Source of the DNA: Fidelibacterota bacterium
GTDB taxonomy: Bacteria > Fidelibacterota > Marinisomatia > SCGC-AAA003-L08 > GCA-2689995
Length of the DNA stretch: 39,695 bases
Reading direction: 5' to 3'
Assembly (NCBI GenBank): GCA_002689995.1
Contig: NZIV01000061.1
Coordinates: 1 to 39,695 of the forward strand
The notes beneath the pieces were generated by a model. The model was given only the letters and a program-made list of their open reading frames with translations. It ran no database searches and was not told the origin of the DNA. This document shows positions 1-7,947 of this stretch, piece by piece. The translations under genes and the position numbers were made by a program. Numbering within the stretch: the stretch's first letter is position 1; each line of letters opens with the position of its first letter.

Positions 1-506
1 CCAGGAGCACCGCAACCACAATCCTGAATTATACCATTGCCTTGACATACACCACATTCATCAAGTTCAGCTGTACCACCAAGATCACCATTGCAGTCAA
101 ATTGTAATGCTTCGGCACATGGACCTAAATCAAATGTTAAGGTTTCACCTCCAGTATCTGAAAGTACAACGTCGTTTAAACAAAATTGTGTAGCACCCTC
201 ATCAGGTGTAAATTCAATAGTTGTTAGAGTTAATCCATTTCCAACAACTAGATTTGCAGCTGAAAATGAAAAGCCTAATATTGTAGAAGCGGAAGTATTT
301 ACCGTGAATCCAGCATTTGAGGCCTCACCACCACTTGCTCCAGAAATAGTACCACCAGTAAATTCAAATTGAAATCCACCTATCAGTTCAGTAGTGCTGT
401 AAAGAATATCTGCTGTTCCAGAATTTTGATCAACATTACCAAAATAGATTTCAGTAGTAAACGTTAAGGATAATAACGATATTAATATTAATAAATTTTT
501 ACTCAC
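1..506 (-). CDS. Partial secreted surface protein with beta-rich N-terminal domain and DECGVC-type Cys repeat
   Basis: This reading frame runs from a GTG at 506 off the left edge, so about 168 residues are visible and the C-terminus is missing. Residues 1-21 form a signal peptide (basic start, then LLILISLLSLTF). A beta-rich domain of about 110 residues follows, with alternating hydrophobic strands and many Gly/Ser/Thr, reminiscent of cohesin-like modules seen in surface proteins of Marinimicrobia. The visible end contains DECGVCQGNG and then DCGCGAP, the start of a cysteine-rich repeat type common in such secreted proteins. The GTG start is supported by a GAGGGG sequence 6 bases upstream and by the signal peptide that begins right there; no ATG is available. 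Function is unknown; a surface or secreted structural or adhesive role is inference. The complete gene would probably show more Cys repeats and perhaps a C-terminal sorting domain. Confidence 0.75.
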   Translation of the reverse strand, partial: MSKNLLILISLLSLTFTTEIYFGNVDQNSGTADILYSTTELIGGFQFEFTGGTISGASGGEASNAGFTVNTSASTILGFSFSAANLVVGNGLTLTTIEFTPDEGATQFCLNDVVLSDTGGETLTFDLGPCAEALQFDCNGDLGGTAELDECGVCQGNGIIQDCGCGAP

Positions 507-512
507 GAATTT

Positions 513-518
513 CCCCTC
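513..518 (-). promoter_or_regulatory. Ribosome binding site for the GTG-started secreted protein
   Basis: On the minus strand the sequence reads GAGGGG, followed by six bases and then GTG at 506. This Shine-Dalgarno match is the main reason for choosing the GTG start. Confidence 0.6.
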
Positions 519-660
519 AATAAGTTTAAAAAAATAAAATCGATGTTTATATATGATTAGATTATTACAAAGTTTGTTTTGACTAATATTGCAAAGTTGT
601 ATCATTTTTTACAAGTATTATTAATTAATTAGTGAACAGCTTTAATTTTTTTAGTTGAAA

Positions 661-1083
661 TTATTTATTAATTATAAAATTTATTTTATTTTTAATAAGT
701 TGATTTTTTATTTGAATTTCAAGCTGATTATAATCAATAAAATGAAGATTTTCAAACACCATTCCAATACTTTTAAGTTCGGTTTTATTAATGACTGGTT
801 GTTTTTCATTATACGAAATAATATTATCTAATTTTTTTATTATTTCATCTAATAGGATATAATATTTTGGGTGTGACATTAGTATTAAATGATTTTTAAA
901 AATAGATTTATTTTTTATCAAATATTTATGTAAATCAGAGACCCTAATATCATCTATGGTTATGGTAGAGTTTACGTTATTAATATTACTCTTATCCATA
1001 GAATTAATTTGTCCAATGAGTATTGAAGAAATATTTATTAGAAATATAAATAACATATAAATAAATTTACTTTGCAAAAACAT
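661..1083 (-). CDS. Small exported protein of unknown function
   Basis: This is a 140-residue frame starting at an ATG, with a hydrophobic N-terminal segment (residues 8-24, FIYMLFIFLINISSILIG) that looks like a signal peptide or membrane anchor. The rest is rich in Ile, Asn and Lys with no recognised motif; a segment around residues 70-95 (HPKYYILLDEIIKKLDNI) is probably helical. No Shine-Dalgarno sequence is seen upstream and the region is very AT-rich, which makes chance open frames more likely. It stands alone on the minus strand, 154 bases from the secreted protein at 506 and divergent from the lipoprotein at 1186. I do not recognise the family. A real gene is more likely than not because of the plausible export signal and length. 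Confidence 0.5.
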   Translation of the reverse strand: MFLQSKFIYMLFIFLINISSILIGQINSMDKSNINNVNSTITIDDIRVSDLHKYLIKNKSIFKNHLILMSHPKYYILLDEIIKKLDNIISYNEKQPVINKTELKSIGMVFENLHFIDYNQLEIQIKNQLIKNKINFIINK

Positions 1084-1185
1084 ATAGTAATTTAACTATA
1101 ATTCATGTATTTTTAAAAATGATTGAAATTGATAGTTTTAATAAATTTTTGAATATTTTAATAAATTTTATCAAGAGGAGTTTTA

Positions 1186-1446
1186 ATGAAAAAAATCATC
1201 GCTATTATGATTTTATTGTTTATGTTTTCGGCATGTAAAATGCAGACCAGAGCATTTTCTAGGCTTACAGGCTCAGCTTTACAGCTTGAGTTGCCTGAAG
1301 ATTTTGCTAAACCAATTTCATTTGCGAGTGGAAGAAAAGGTGAGAAAGATTTATTTTACTGGACAAAAAATAATGAAATGAAAGTAAAAACATATACCGA
1401 TTATGGTATACTTGAGTCTGCAATTGTATTCGTATCAAGTAATTAA
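1186..1446 (+). CDS. Small lipoprotein of unknown function
   Basis: An 86-residue protein with a classic lipoprotein signal: basic MKKII, a hydrophobic core, and a lipobox FSAC with the acylated Cys at residue 17. The mature part is about 70 residues with no recognised domain; it contains a stretch suggesting a small beta fold (DLFYWTKNNEMKVKTYTDYG). A strong ribosome binding site AAGAGGAG lies at 1173-1180, five bases before the ATG. The stop codon is only 3 bases before the start of the metallophosphoesterase gene, so the two are surely cotranscribed. Inner or outer membrane location cannot be told from the +2 residue (Lys) with certainty in this phylum. Function unknown. Confidence 0.75.
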   Translation: MKKIIAIMILLFMFSACKMQTRAFSRLTGSALQLELPEDFAKPISFASGRKGEKDLFYWTKNNEMKVKTYTDYGILESAIVFVSSN

Positions 1447-1449
1447 AAT

Positions 1450-2592
1450 ATGAAATTTTTCATAATATTTTCTATCGTTTTATTCTTACTATATTTTTAC
1501 ACAGGGTGGAAGTTTATCATTCCTAATTCATATTCAATATCAGTAAATATTGGTTTTTGTCTTATTTTTTTAATGTTATATTTACTCCCAATCGCAACAT
1601 TTTTTATGAGAATAAACAGAGTTGAGAATCAATATTCAGATTATTTTACCTGGATTTCTTATTTATCTTTAGGGATTTTTAGTATCCTTTTTTTTATTTT
1701 TATCGCAATAGATATTATTACAATTCTGACTAAGATTGCACCAATTAAGCAAAATTTTAATCCTCAAAGGAAAGTATTTTTAGGCTTATCAGTTAAGACA
1801 ATATTAGCAGGATTTGGAGGTATTTTTTCAATTTATGGAATAATAAATGGTTTAAGAATTCCAGAAATTATCACGAAAAAAATTTCATTTAAAAAATTAC
1901 CATCTGCACTAAAAAATTTCAAAATTGCACACATTACAGATTTACATGTTGGTAGTCAAATAAAAGCTGAAATGGTTCAATCTGTAGTTGATAAAATTAA
2001 TAGTATTAATCCAGATATTGTTGTTTTTACTGGTGATGCTGCTGATGGAAGTGTAGAAAATTATGGTAGAGAAATGGAACCACTAAGAAATATAAAATCT
2101 AAATATGGTAATTATTTTGTTACTGGGAATCATGAATATTATTCAGATTTAAAAGGTTGGTTGGATAAATTATCTGAAGTAGGTTTTCAAATTCTTATTA
2201 ATCAAAGTCAGCTATTGGAGGTAGGAAATTCAAGTTTATTGGTTACAGGAATCCCTGATAGAACTGCAAAGTATTATGTGAAATCTCATAAAGCAGATAT
2301 AAAAAAGGCTTTAAAGGGATATGAAGATTCTGATTTTAAATTACTTCTGGCTCATCAGCCGAAGGATATTGAACATGCCATTAAATTTGGTTATGAATTA
2401 CAACTTTCTGGACACACACATGGGGGGCAATATATCCCATTTAATTTTTTTGTGAGTCTTGCACATCCATTTTTAAAAGGATTACATGAGAAAGATGGAA
2501 CTCAAATTTATATTAATCAAGGAACAGGTTTTTGGGGACCATCAATCCGAATTGGAACTGTACCGGAAATAACAGAGATTATATTAAGTTAG
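1450..2592 (+). CDS. Membrane-anchored metallophosphoesterase (YkuE/YaeI-like)
   Basis: A 380-residue protein with about four N-terminal hydrophobic segments (near residues 3-23, 30-55, 66-95 and 115-135) followed by a calcineurin-like phosphoesterase domain. The metal-binding motifs are all visible in order: TDLHVG near residue 163 (DxH), TGDAAD near 196 (GDxx), GNHEYY near 226 (GNHE), LLLAHQPKD near 300 and GHTHGGQ near 321. Such proteins carry two metal ions and hydrolyse phosphodiesters or phosphomonoesters; relatives include membrane-associated UDP-diacylglucosamine-type and YkuE enzymes, but the substrate here cannot be told. The gene follows the small lipoprotein by 3 bases and its 3' end overlaps that of convergent trhO by 9 bases. 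Catalytic residues appear intact. Confidence 0.9.
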   Translation: MKFFIIFSIVLFLLYFYTGWKFIIPNSYSISVNIGFCLIFLMLYLLPIATFFMRINRVENQYSDYFTWISYLSLGIFSILFFIFIAIDIITILTKIAPIKQNFNPQRKVFLGLSVKTILAGFGGIFSIYGIINGLRIPEIITKKISFKKLPSALKNFKIAHITDLHVGSQIKAEMVQSVVDKINSINPDIVVFTGDAADGSVENYGREMEPLRNIKSKYGNYFVTGNHEYYSDLKGWLDKLSEVGFQILINQSQLLEVGNSSLLVTGIPDRTAKYYVKSHKADIKKALKGYEDSDFKLLLAHQPKDIEHAIKFGYELQLSGHTHGGQYIPFNFFVSLAHPFLKGLHEKDGTQIYINQGTGFWGPSIRIGTVPEITEIILS

Positions 2593-3618
2593 TTTATTTA
2601 ATTGTGGCTTTATTTTATTAGAAATTTGAGCGGTAAATTTTATTTTACCTTCTTTAAATATTTGCTTTCGTTCTTCTCTTGGTAGTTGAATAAAGTCCTT
2701 ACATTTTTTAGAACAACAATTCTTATATTTTATTGCACAATCTCCACATTGAATAAACAATATATGACATGCTTGATTTTCACAATCTATATGATTGTTT
2801 GAAGGATTGCCACATTGATGACAATTACTAATAATATCTTCAGTTATATTCTCACCTAGGCGACGGTCAAAGACAAAATTCTTACCGATAAACTTTGATT
2901 CTACATTATTATTTTTAATATCATGTGCATATTTTATGATTCCACCATTAAGTTGATTTATATCCTTAAAACCATGATTTATTAAATATGATGATGCTTT
3001 TTCACAGCGAATGCCACCCGTGCAATACATTAGAATCGTATCTCTTTCGCGTCCTTTTAGTAATTCTTTAACTTTAGGAAGTAATTCTGCTGATTTATCT
3101 ACATTAGGGATAATTGCATTTTTAAAATGACCAACTTCACCTTCATATTGGTTTCGCATGTCAATTATTACGGCTCCTTCTTCTATTTTTTTATGATATT
3201 CTTCATAATTTAAATGTTTGCCAACTTTATTCATGTCAAATTGATTTCTTGGAATTTTATAAGCGACGATTTCCTTTTTAACTTTAATAGTTAATTTGAT
3301 AAAAGATAAACCTTCTTGTATTGCTGACTTTATAATAATATCCTTAAAGTTTGAGTATGAAAATAAACTCTCTTTAAACTTTTCTAAGTTAAATTCAGGT
3401 AGACTTATTTGAGCGTTTATTCCCTCATTTGCTACATATACTCTTCCAAGAACTTTTAAATTATTCCATTCAGAATATAGCGAATCTCGCAGTGCCTGTG
3501 GGTTTGATATATTCAGGTATTTGTAAAATGAGCAAGTAATTCGTTGAAAGTTTTCTTCATTTAATTTTTCTAGAAGTTGTTCTTTATTTTTCTTATTGTA
3601 AAGGATTTGTTTTTTCAA
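2584..3618 (-). CDS. trhO: tRNA uridine(34) hydroxylase TrhO (rhodanese-like)
   Basis: 344 residues, close to the usual 320-350 of TrhO/YceA, which hydroxylates C5 of U34 in certain tRNAs in an oxygen-dependent manner. An N-terminal ferredoxin-like domain (residues about 20-115) contains SFYKYLNI and GRVYVANEGINAQIS, both typical of the family. The rhodanese domain follows, with the active-site loop CTGGIRCEKA near residues 197-206 carrying the expected catalytic Cys. The C-terminal part is rich in cysteines (CHQCGN, CGDC, CCSKKC), as in the longer family members, probably metal binding. The start is a TTG at 3618; no in-frame ATG or clear Shine-Dalgarno lies near, and the next Met is too far downstream, so the exact N-terminus is uncertain. 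It lies downstream of the deacetylase-family gene on the same strand. Confidence 0.92.
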   Translation of the reverse strand: MKKQILYNKKNKEQLLEKLNEENFQRITCSFYKYLNISNPQALRDSLYSEWNNLKVLGRVYVANEGINAQISLPEFNLEKFKESLFSYSNFKDIIIKSAIQEGLSFIKLTIKVKKEIVAYKIPRNQFDMNKVGKHLNYEEYHKKIEEGAVIIDMRNQYEGEVGHFKNAIIPNVDKSAELLPKVKELLKGRERDTILMYCTGGIRCEKASSYLINHGFKDINQLNGGIIKYAHDIKNNNVESKFIGKNFVFDRRLGENITEDIISNCHQCGNPSNNHIDCENQACHILFIQCGDCAIKYKNCCSKKCKDFIQLPREERKQIFKEGKIKFTAQISNKIKPQLNKLT

Positions 3619-3667
3619 AAATATTATTTTTATTAATAATATAAATTACGTTTTATCTATTAGAAAA

Positions 3668-4588
3668 TTATAATTTAAAAAATTCAATATTTTTTTTTAT
3701 GACTATTTCAACAGACTCTGTAAGAGCTTTTAAGTTATAACCTCCTTCTAAACCAAATAAGGCTTTAGGTTGTATTTTTAATAATTCGGTTGTCATCTCA
3801 CCAAAGTTTTTAGAAGATAATTCAAAGCTTGCCAAAGGATCATTAAGATGAGCATCAAATCCTGCTGAAATAATAATTAAATCCGGACTAAAATTTGAAA
3901 TCTCAGTGATAATCTTTTCATAGAAAGCCACTTTATAATTCTCCCATTTTGTTCCAGAAGCAAGTGGTACATTTAGTATATTATTATTTATTTTGGATTC
4001 ATTTGAAAATCCTGTACCTGGATAAAACGGATATTGATGTATAGAGCTGTATAGAATATTTGGATTTACTATGACAATATTTTCAGTACCATTACCATGA
4101 TGTACATCCCAGTCAAAAATTGCTACTTTATTAATTGATTCAATTTCAAGTGCTTTTACAGCCGTTAGTGCTGCATTGGAAAATATGCAAAACCCCATAG
4201 ATTTATTCTTTTCAGCATGATGACCGGGTGGCCTAGATAGTACAAAACAGGGATTTCCATTAATTACTTCATTTAAGCCATCTAACCATGCTCCGGCTGA
4301 ATATAGAGCAATTTCAAAGCTTTCAGAACAAACAGGTGTATCTGCATCTAAAAGTCCTCCACCATTTAAACAAATAGATTGGACATTATCAATCATTTCA
4401 GATGTATGAATTATTAATAATTGGTTAATATCTATTTTATTTGGTTCAATCCAATTTAATTTGGAACTAATTTGTGAGTTTTTTAAATATTTTACAATTG
4501 ATAAGAGTCGACCTGGGTTCTCAGGATGTTTAAATCCGGTATCATGTTTTAAAAACTTCTTTGAATATATTACTGAAAATAATGACAT
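3668..4588 (-). CDS. Histone deacetylase family protein (zinc amidohydrolase)
   Basis: 306 residues from the chosen ATG. Family motifs are present in order: HDTGFKHPENPGR near the N-terminus, RPPGHHAEKNKSMGFC (tandem catalytic His) near residue 117, DWDVHHGNGTE near 158 (zinc Asp and His), and SAGFDAHLNDPL near 240 (second zinc Asp). The enzyme removes acetyl groups from an amide nitrogen; bacterial members act on acetyl-lysine in proteins (AcuC type), on acetylpolyamines or on other small amides, and the substrate cannot be chosen here. The frame stays open upstream to a GTG at 4678, but that adds 30 residues lacking the family start, whereas the ATG at 4588 gives the usual beginning SLFSVIYSKKFLKHDTG. 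Upstream and cotranscribed with trhO is plausible (49-base gap). Confidence 0.9.
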   Translation of the reverse strand: MSLFSVIYSKKFLKHDTGFKHPENPGRLLSIVKYLKNSQISSKLNWIEPNKIDINQLLIIHTSEMIDNVQSICLNGGGLLDADTPVCSESFEIALYSAGAWLDGLNEVINGNPCFVLSRPPGHHAEKNKSMGFCIFSNAALTAVKALEIESINKVAIFDWDVHHGNGTENIVIVNPNILYSSIHQYPFYPGTGFSNESKINNNILNVPLASGTKWENYKVAFYEKIITEISNFSPDLIIISAGFDAHLNDPLASFELSSKNFGEMTTELLKIQPKALFGLEGGYNLKALTESVEIVIKKNIEFFKL

Positions 4589-4787
4589 ATTATTAAAATA
4601 TCTTATGATTGATAAATTACAATATTTATACAATTTCTTTAAAAAATAATTATAAAAAAAGTTTTGTTCTAATACCACTCTAACAATATTTTATAATGAT
4701 GTATTTGGTCAATGAGTTGAATCGTAATATTCATTTCTTATATCCTAGACCAAAAATAAATCACAAAAAAAAAAAGTTGGAGAAAAA

Positions 4788-7700
4788 ATGTCAAAGAAAT
4801 TATTGATTATCCTTCTTTCAATTCCTTTATCTGTATTTGCACAGAATGTCGGTAAAATTGCCGGTAAAGTTGTAGATAAAGAGACAGGTAAGGTATTAGT
4901 TGGAGCGAATATTCAAGTTGAAGAGACTTCTTTAGGTCAGGCATCTAGTAGTGAAGGTGATTTCACTATTGTTGATGTACCTGTGGGAACACATTCAGTT
5001 AAATGTGATTTTATTGGTTATAGACCACTAAGAGTTACAAATATAATTGTTTCATCTGGATTAACATCTGATGTTACTTTTAACTTAACTAAATCTGCAA
5101 TAGAATCTGGTATCATTGAGGTAGTTGCTGAAAAGCCGATAATAAATAAAAATGCTACAAATACTACTAGAATCTTAACAAGTGAAACAATAGAAAACTT
5201 ACCCCTAAGAGGTGTAGAAGCAATCGTAGCAACTCAAACTGGCACTGTAGCAGATGATGGCAATATCTATGTTAGAGGTTCGAGAGCTGGAGATGTTGCT
5301 TACTATGTAGATGGCGTTTATATGAATAATGCATATACACTTAATAATACAAGTGTAGTCTCTAACTCAGCAATGGAGGAGGTTCAATTTCAATCTGGTG
5401 GCTTCAGTGCAGAATATGGTAACGTTAATGGTGGAGTTGTAAATACAACTACACGGCAAGGCGGTACAGGATTAAAATTGAATGCAGAAGGAATTCTTGG
5501 CTTTGGTAGTTCAAATTCAAATACTGATGGTTTACATGGATATGGTTATGGCTTATATAATTTTAGTGTAGGTGGACCTTTGAGTGACAATATTAAATTC
5601 TTTGTAAATGTAGAAAAAAGATCTACAGATGATTTAAATCCCTCAAGTAAACCAACATACACTATGGATTATACAGAATTTGATCCAGAAGTTTATGGTT
5701 TACAGGTTGATGCTTCTGGAGTAGTAGTAAAAGACGAAAATGAAAATGTAACTTTACTTGATTTTTCTGGTAGTCAATACATGTATGTTGATTCTTCTGG
5801 TGCCGGTTGTGACGATACTAGTGTTGACGGCTGTTTTGATAATTCTGAGTATAATGAAAATTATGGTATGGCTCCAACAGGATTTGAAGAAGGTCAAGGT
5901 TTTTTTAACTATTATCGTAGGGTTTATGGTAATGTTCAAGATTCTACGGGTGCATGGATAGCACAATCTGACACAATATACTCAGGTTATAATAATTTTC
6001 AAGAAGTCTACGGCTCAAAAACCAATGCCGGTGGTACAAGGACGACTGTGTCAGCTAATGTTTTATTAGATTTAAGCCCATTAAGAATTAAATTAGGTGG
6101 AAATTTGAACCAAGAAGATGGTAGGAGTTACATACACTCTTATAGCTTATCGAATGCTGATAACAATCCTAAATTCACAGAAACAGCATTATCAGGATAT
6201 ATGAATGCTACATATAGTATTTCTGACCAATCTTATTTGAAATTTGGTTTAAGTTATTACAAATTTACGGATGAATTTGGAGATAATAAATTTTTTAATG
6301 ATTTAGATTTTGCTTCTTTAAATTCTTATGGAAGTATTAATAATACTTCATATAACATCATGCAGGGGCAGAACCCATCTTCATTGGGCAATGTTGCTCA
6401 ATATTCTGCATATGGTACAACTTATGATGACTATGATTATAATGAAAGCTCTTATTTTGGGACCAAATTAGATTATTTGAATCAAATGGGTGAACACGAG
6501 CTAAAAGCTGGATTTGAATATAGAAAGAATAGTATTAAATACTTCAGAATTGCTCAGCCAATGGAAGTAACATTTAAATATTGGCAGGCTGAAATGGATT
6601 CTGCCTTAGACAGCCAAAGTGATGAATGGATTTATCAAACATTTCACGATGCCTATACAGAAAATTTAGGATATGATGTAGAAGGTAAGGATGGCACTAA
6701 TGGTTATCAAGAACCAGGAGAGCCAACTGTAATGGGAGCCTATATTCAGGATAAAGTCGAGTTAGATGATTTAGTTATAAATGCTGGAATAAGATTTGAT
6801 TATTTTGACCCTCAAGTACATGCACCAGCTGATTGGAGTGATATCTGGTTAACAGGAGATAGAGGTGTTGATAGAAATGGAAATGATGGAGAAAATAAAT
6901 GGGAGAAGGTAGATGCCTATACCCATCTTAACCCTCGTTTAGGATTTTCATTTCCTGTTTCTGATAAAACCAAATTTCATGCTCAATATGGAAAATTCAC
7001 TCAACATCCCGAGTTGAATAAATTGTATTTATCAGATACGAGATTATCTGCTAACCTTACTCAAGGTAATATGACCGTATCTCCTAATCCAAGTTTAAAG
7101 CCTGAAGAAACTACTCAATATGAGGTAGGTTTTACTCAGCAATTTGGTGGTAATTCAGCTCTAAATATGACAGGTTTTTACAAAGAAGTTAGAAATTACA
7201 CAATGATGGCAAATGTTGTTGATGCTAAACGTAATGGTGTACCATTTAGTTGGTCACAATATATGAATGGTGATTTTGGAACGGTCAAAGGTTTATCTTT
7301 TAATTTTAATATGAGAAGAGTGAATGGACTTTTAGCTAATGTCAGCTATACATTATCATTTGCTGAAGGGACGGGCTCAGACCCAGCATCTAACTTTAAT
7401 ATTGCTTGGATTGGTGATACATATCCAACAGTTATTAATCCTTTAGATTATGATCAAAGACATACAGGTTCCGTAATGTTAGATTATAGATTAGGTGAAG
7501 ATGGAGGCTTATTAGCCAATACTGGATTAAACTTATTATACCAGTTTGGTTCAGGAACAGCATATACTCCATCTGAAGGATATTCTGTTGTTTACGATAG
7601 AGATTGGTTAACACCTACAGGTACAATCAATTCTGCTTATAAGCCATGGACTAGTACACTAGATTTAAAAGTTGATAGGAAAATAGATGTAGGTGGTTTT

Positions 7701-7931
7701 TCTGTGAATGTATTTGCTTATGTCATGAACCTCTTAAATACAGATAATGTTGATGAAGTATATCCAGGTTCAGGAGAAGCAGGTTCAGATGGTTGGTTGA
7801 GTACACCAAATGGTAAGGATTGGTTAGCTCAAAGAACAAATGGAGAAACATATTATTTAGCTAAAATTAGTGATCCAAGACGATGGGATGCTCCAAGAAT
7901 GATTCGTTTTGGATTCAATATTGAGCTTTAA
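4788..7931 (+). CDS. TonB-dependent outer membrane receptor with carboxypeptidase-regulatory-like domain
   Basis: 1047 residues. A signal peptide (residues 1-18, ending SVFAQ) is followed by a carboxypeptidase regulatory-like beta-sandwich (about 22-105; GKVVDKETGKVLVGANI is typical). A plug domain (about 118-225) contains NLPLRGVEAIVATQTG, IYVRGSRAGDVAYYVDGV and GGFSAEYGNVNGGVVNTTT. The rest is a 22-strand-type barrel ending RFGFNIEL. Such receptors import ligands across the outer membrane with energy from TonB; the ligand is unknown. A ribosome binding site (GGAGA, 4779-4783) precedes the ATG. It is the first gene of a three-gene operon with a sorted surface protein and a PorV-like barrel, 16 bases before the next gene. 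Extracellular loops include a Cys pair (GCDDTSVDGC). The FCB-type architecture is clear; the transported substrate is not. Confidence 0.93.
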   Translation: MSKKLLIILLSIPLSVFAQNVGKIAGKVVDKETGKVLVGANIQVEETSLGQASSSEGDFTIVDVPVGTHSVKCDFIGYRPLRVTNIIVSSGLTSDVTFNLTKSAIESGIIEVVAEKPIINKNATNTTRILTSETIENLPLRGVEAIVATQTGTVADDGNIYVRGSRAGDVAYYVDGVYMNNAYTLNNTSVVSNSAMEEVQFQSGGFSAEYGNVNGGVVNTTTRQGGTGLKLNAEGILGFGSSNSNTDGLHGYGYGLYNFSVGGPLSDNIKFFVNVEKRSTDDLNPSSKPTYTMDYTEFDPEVYGLQVDASGVVVKDENENVTLLDFSGSQYMYVDSSGAGCDDTSVDGCFDNSEYNENYGMAPTGFEEGQGFFNYYRRVYGNVQDSTGAWIAQSDTIYSGYNNFQEVYGSKTNAGGTRTTVSANVLLDLSPLRIKLGGNLNQEDGRSYIHSYSLSNADNNPKFTETALSGYMNATYSISDQSYLKFGLSYYKFTDEFGDNKFFNDLDFASLNSYGSINNTSYNIMQGQNPSSLGNVAQYSAYGTTYDDYDYNESSYFGTKLDYLNQMGEHELKAGFEYRKNSIKYFRIAQPMEVTFKYWQAEMDSALDSQSDEWIYQTFHDAYTENLGYDVEGKDGTNGYQEPGEPTVMGAYIQDKVELDDLVINAGIRFDYFDPQVHAPADWSDIWLTGDRGVDRNGNDGENKWEKVDAYTHLNPRLGFSFPVSDKTKFHAQYGKFTQHPELNKLYLSDTRLSANLTQGNMTVSPNPSLKPEETTQYEVGFTQQFGGNSALNMTGFYKEVRNYTMMANVVDAKRNGVPFSWSQYMNGDFGTVKGLSFNFNMRRVNGLLANVSYTLSFAEGTGSDPASNFNIAWIGDTYPTVINPLDYDQRHTGSVMLDYRLGEDGGLLANTGLNLLYQFGSGTAYTPSEGYSVVYDRDWLTPTGTINSAYKPWTSTLDLKVDRKIDVGGFSVNVFAYVMNLLNTDNVDEVYPGSGEAGSDGWLSTPNGKDWLAQRTNGETYYLAKISDPRRWDAPRMIRFGFNIEL

Positions 7932-7947
7932 GAAGGAGTATATCTAA

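Noticed and set aside
91-372. 93-residue frame on the plus strand
   Set aside because: It is antisense to the secreted protein at 1-506, which has a signal peptide, a ribosome binding site and a known Cys repeat.
3621-3642. 8-bp perfect palindrome ATATTATT/AATAATAT before trhO
   Set aside because: It is made of A and T only in very AT-rich DNA, so chance is likely and the stem would be weak.
4589-4678. GTG start extending the deacetylase-family protein by 30 residues
   Set aside because: The extension has no family similarity and the ATG at 4588 gives the usual N-terminus.
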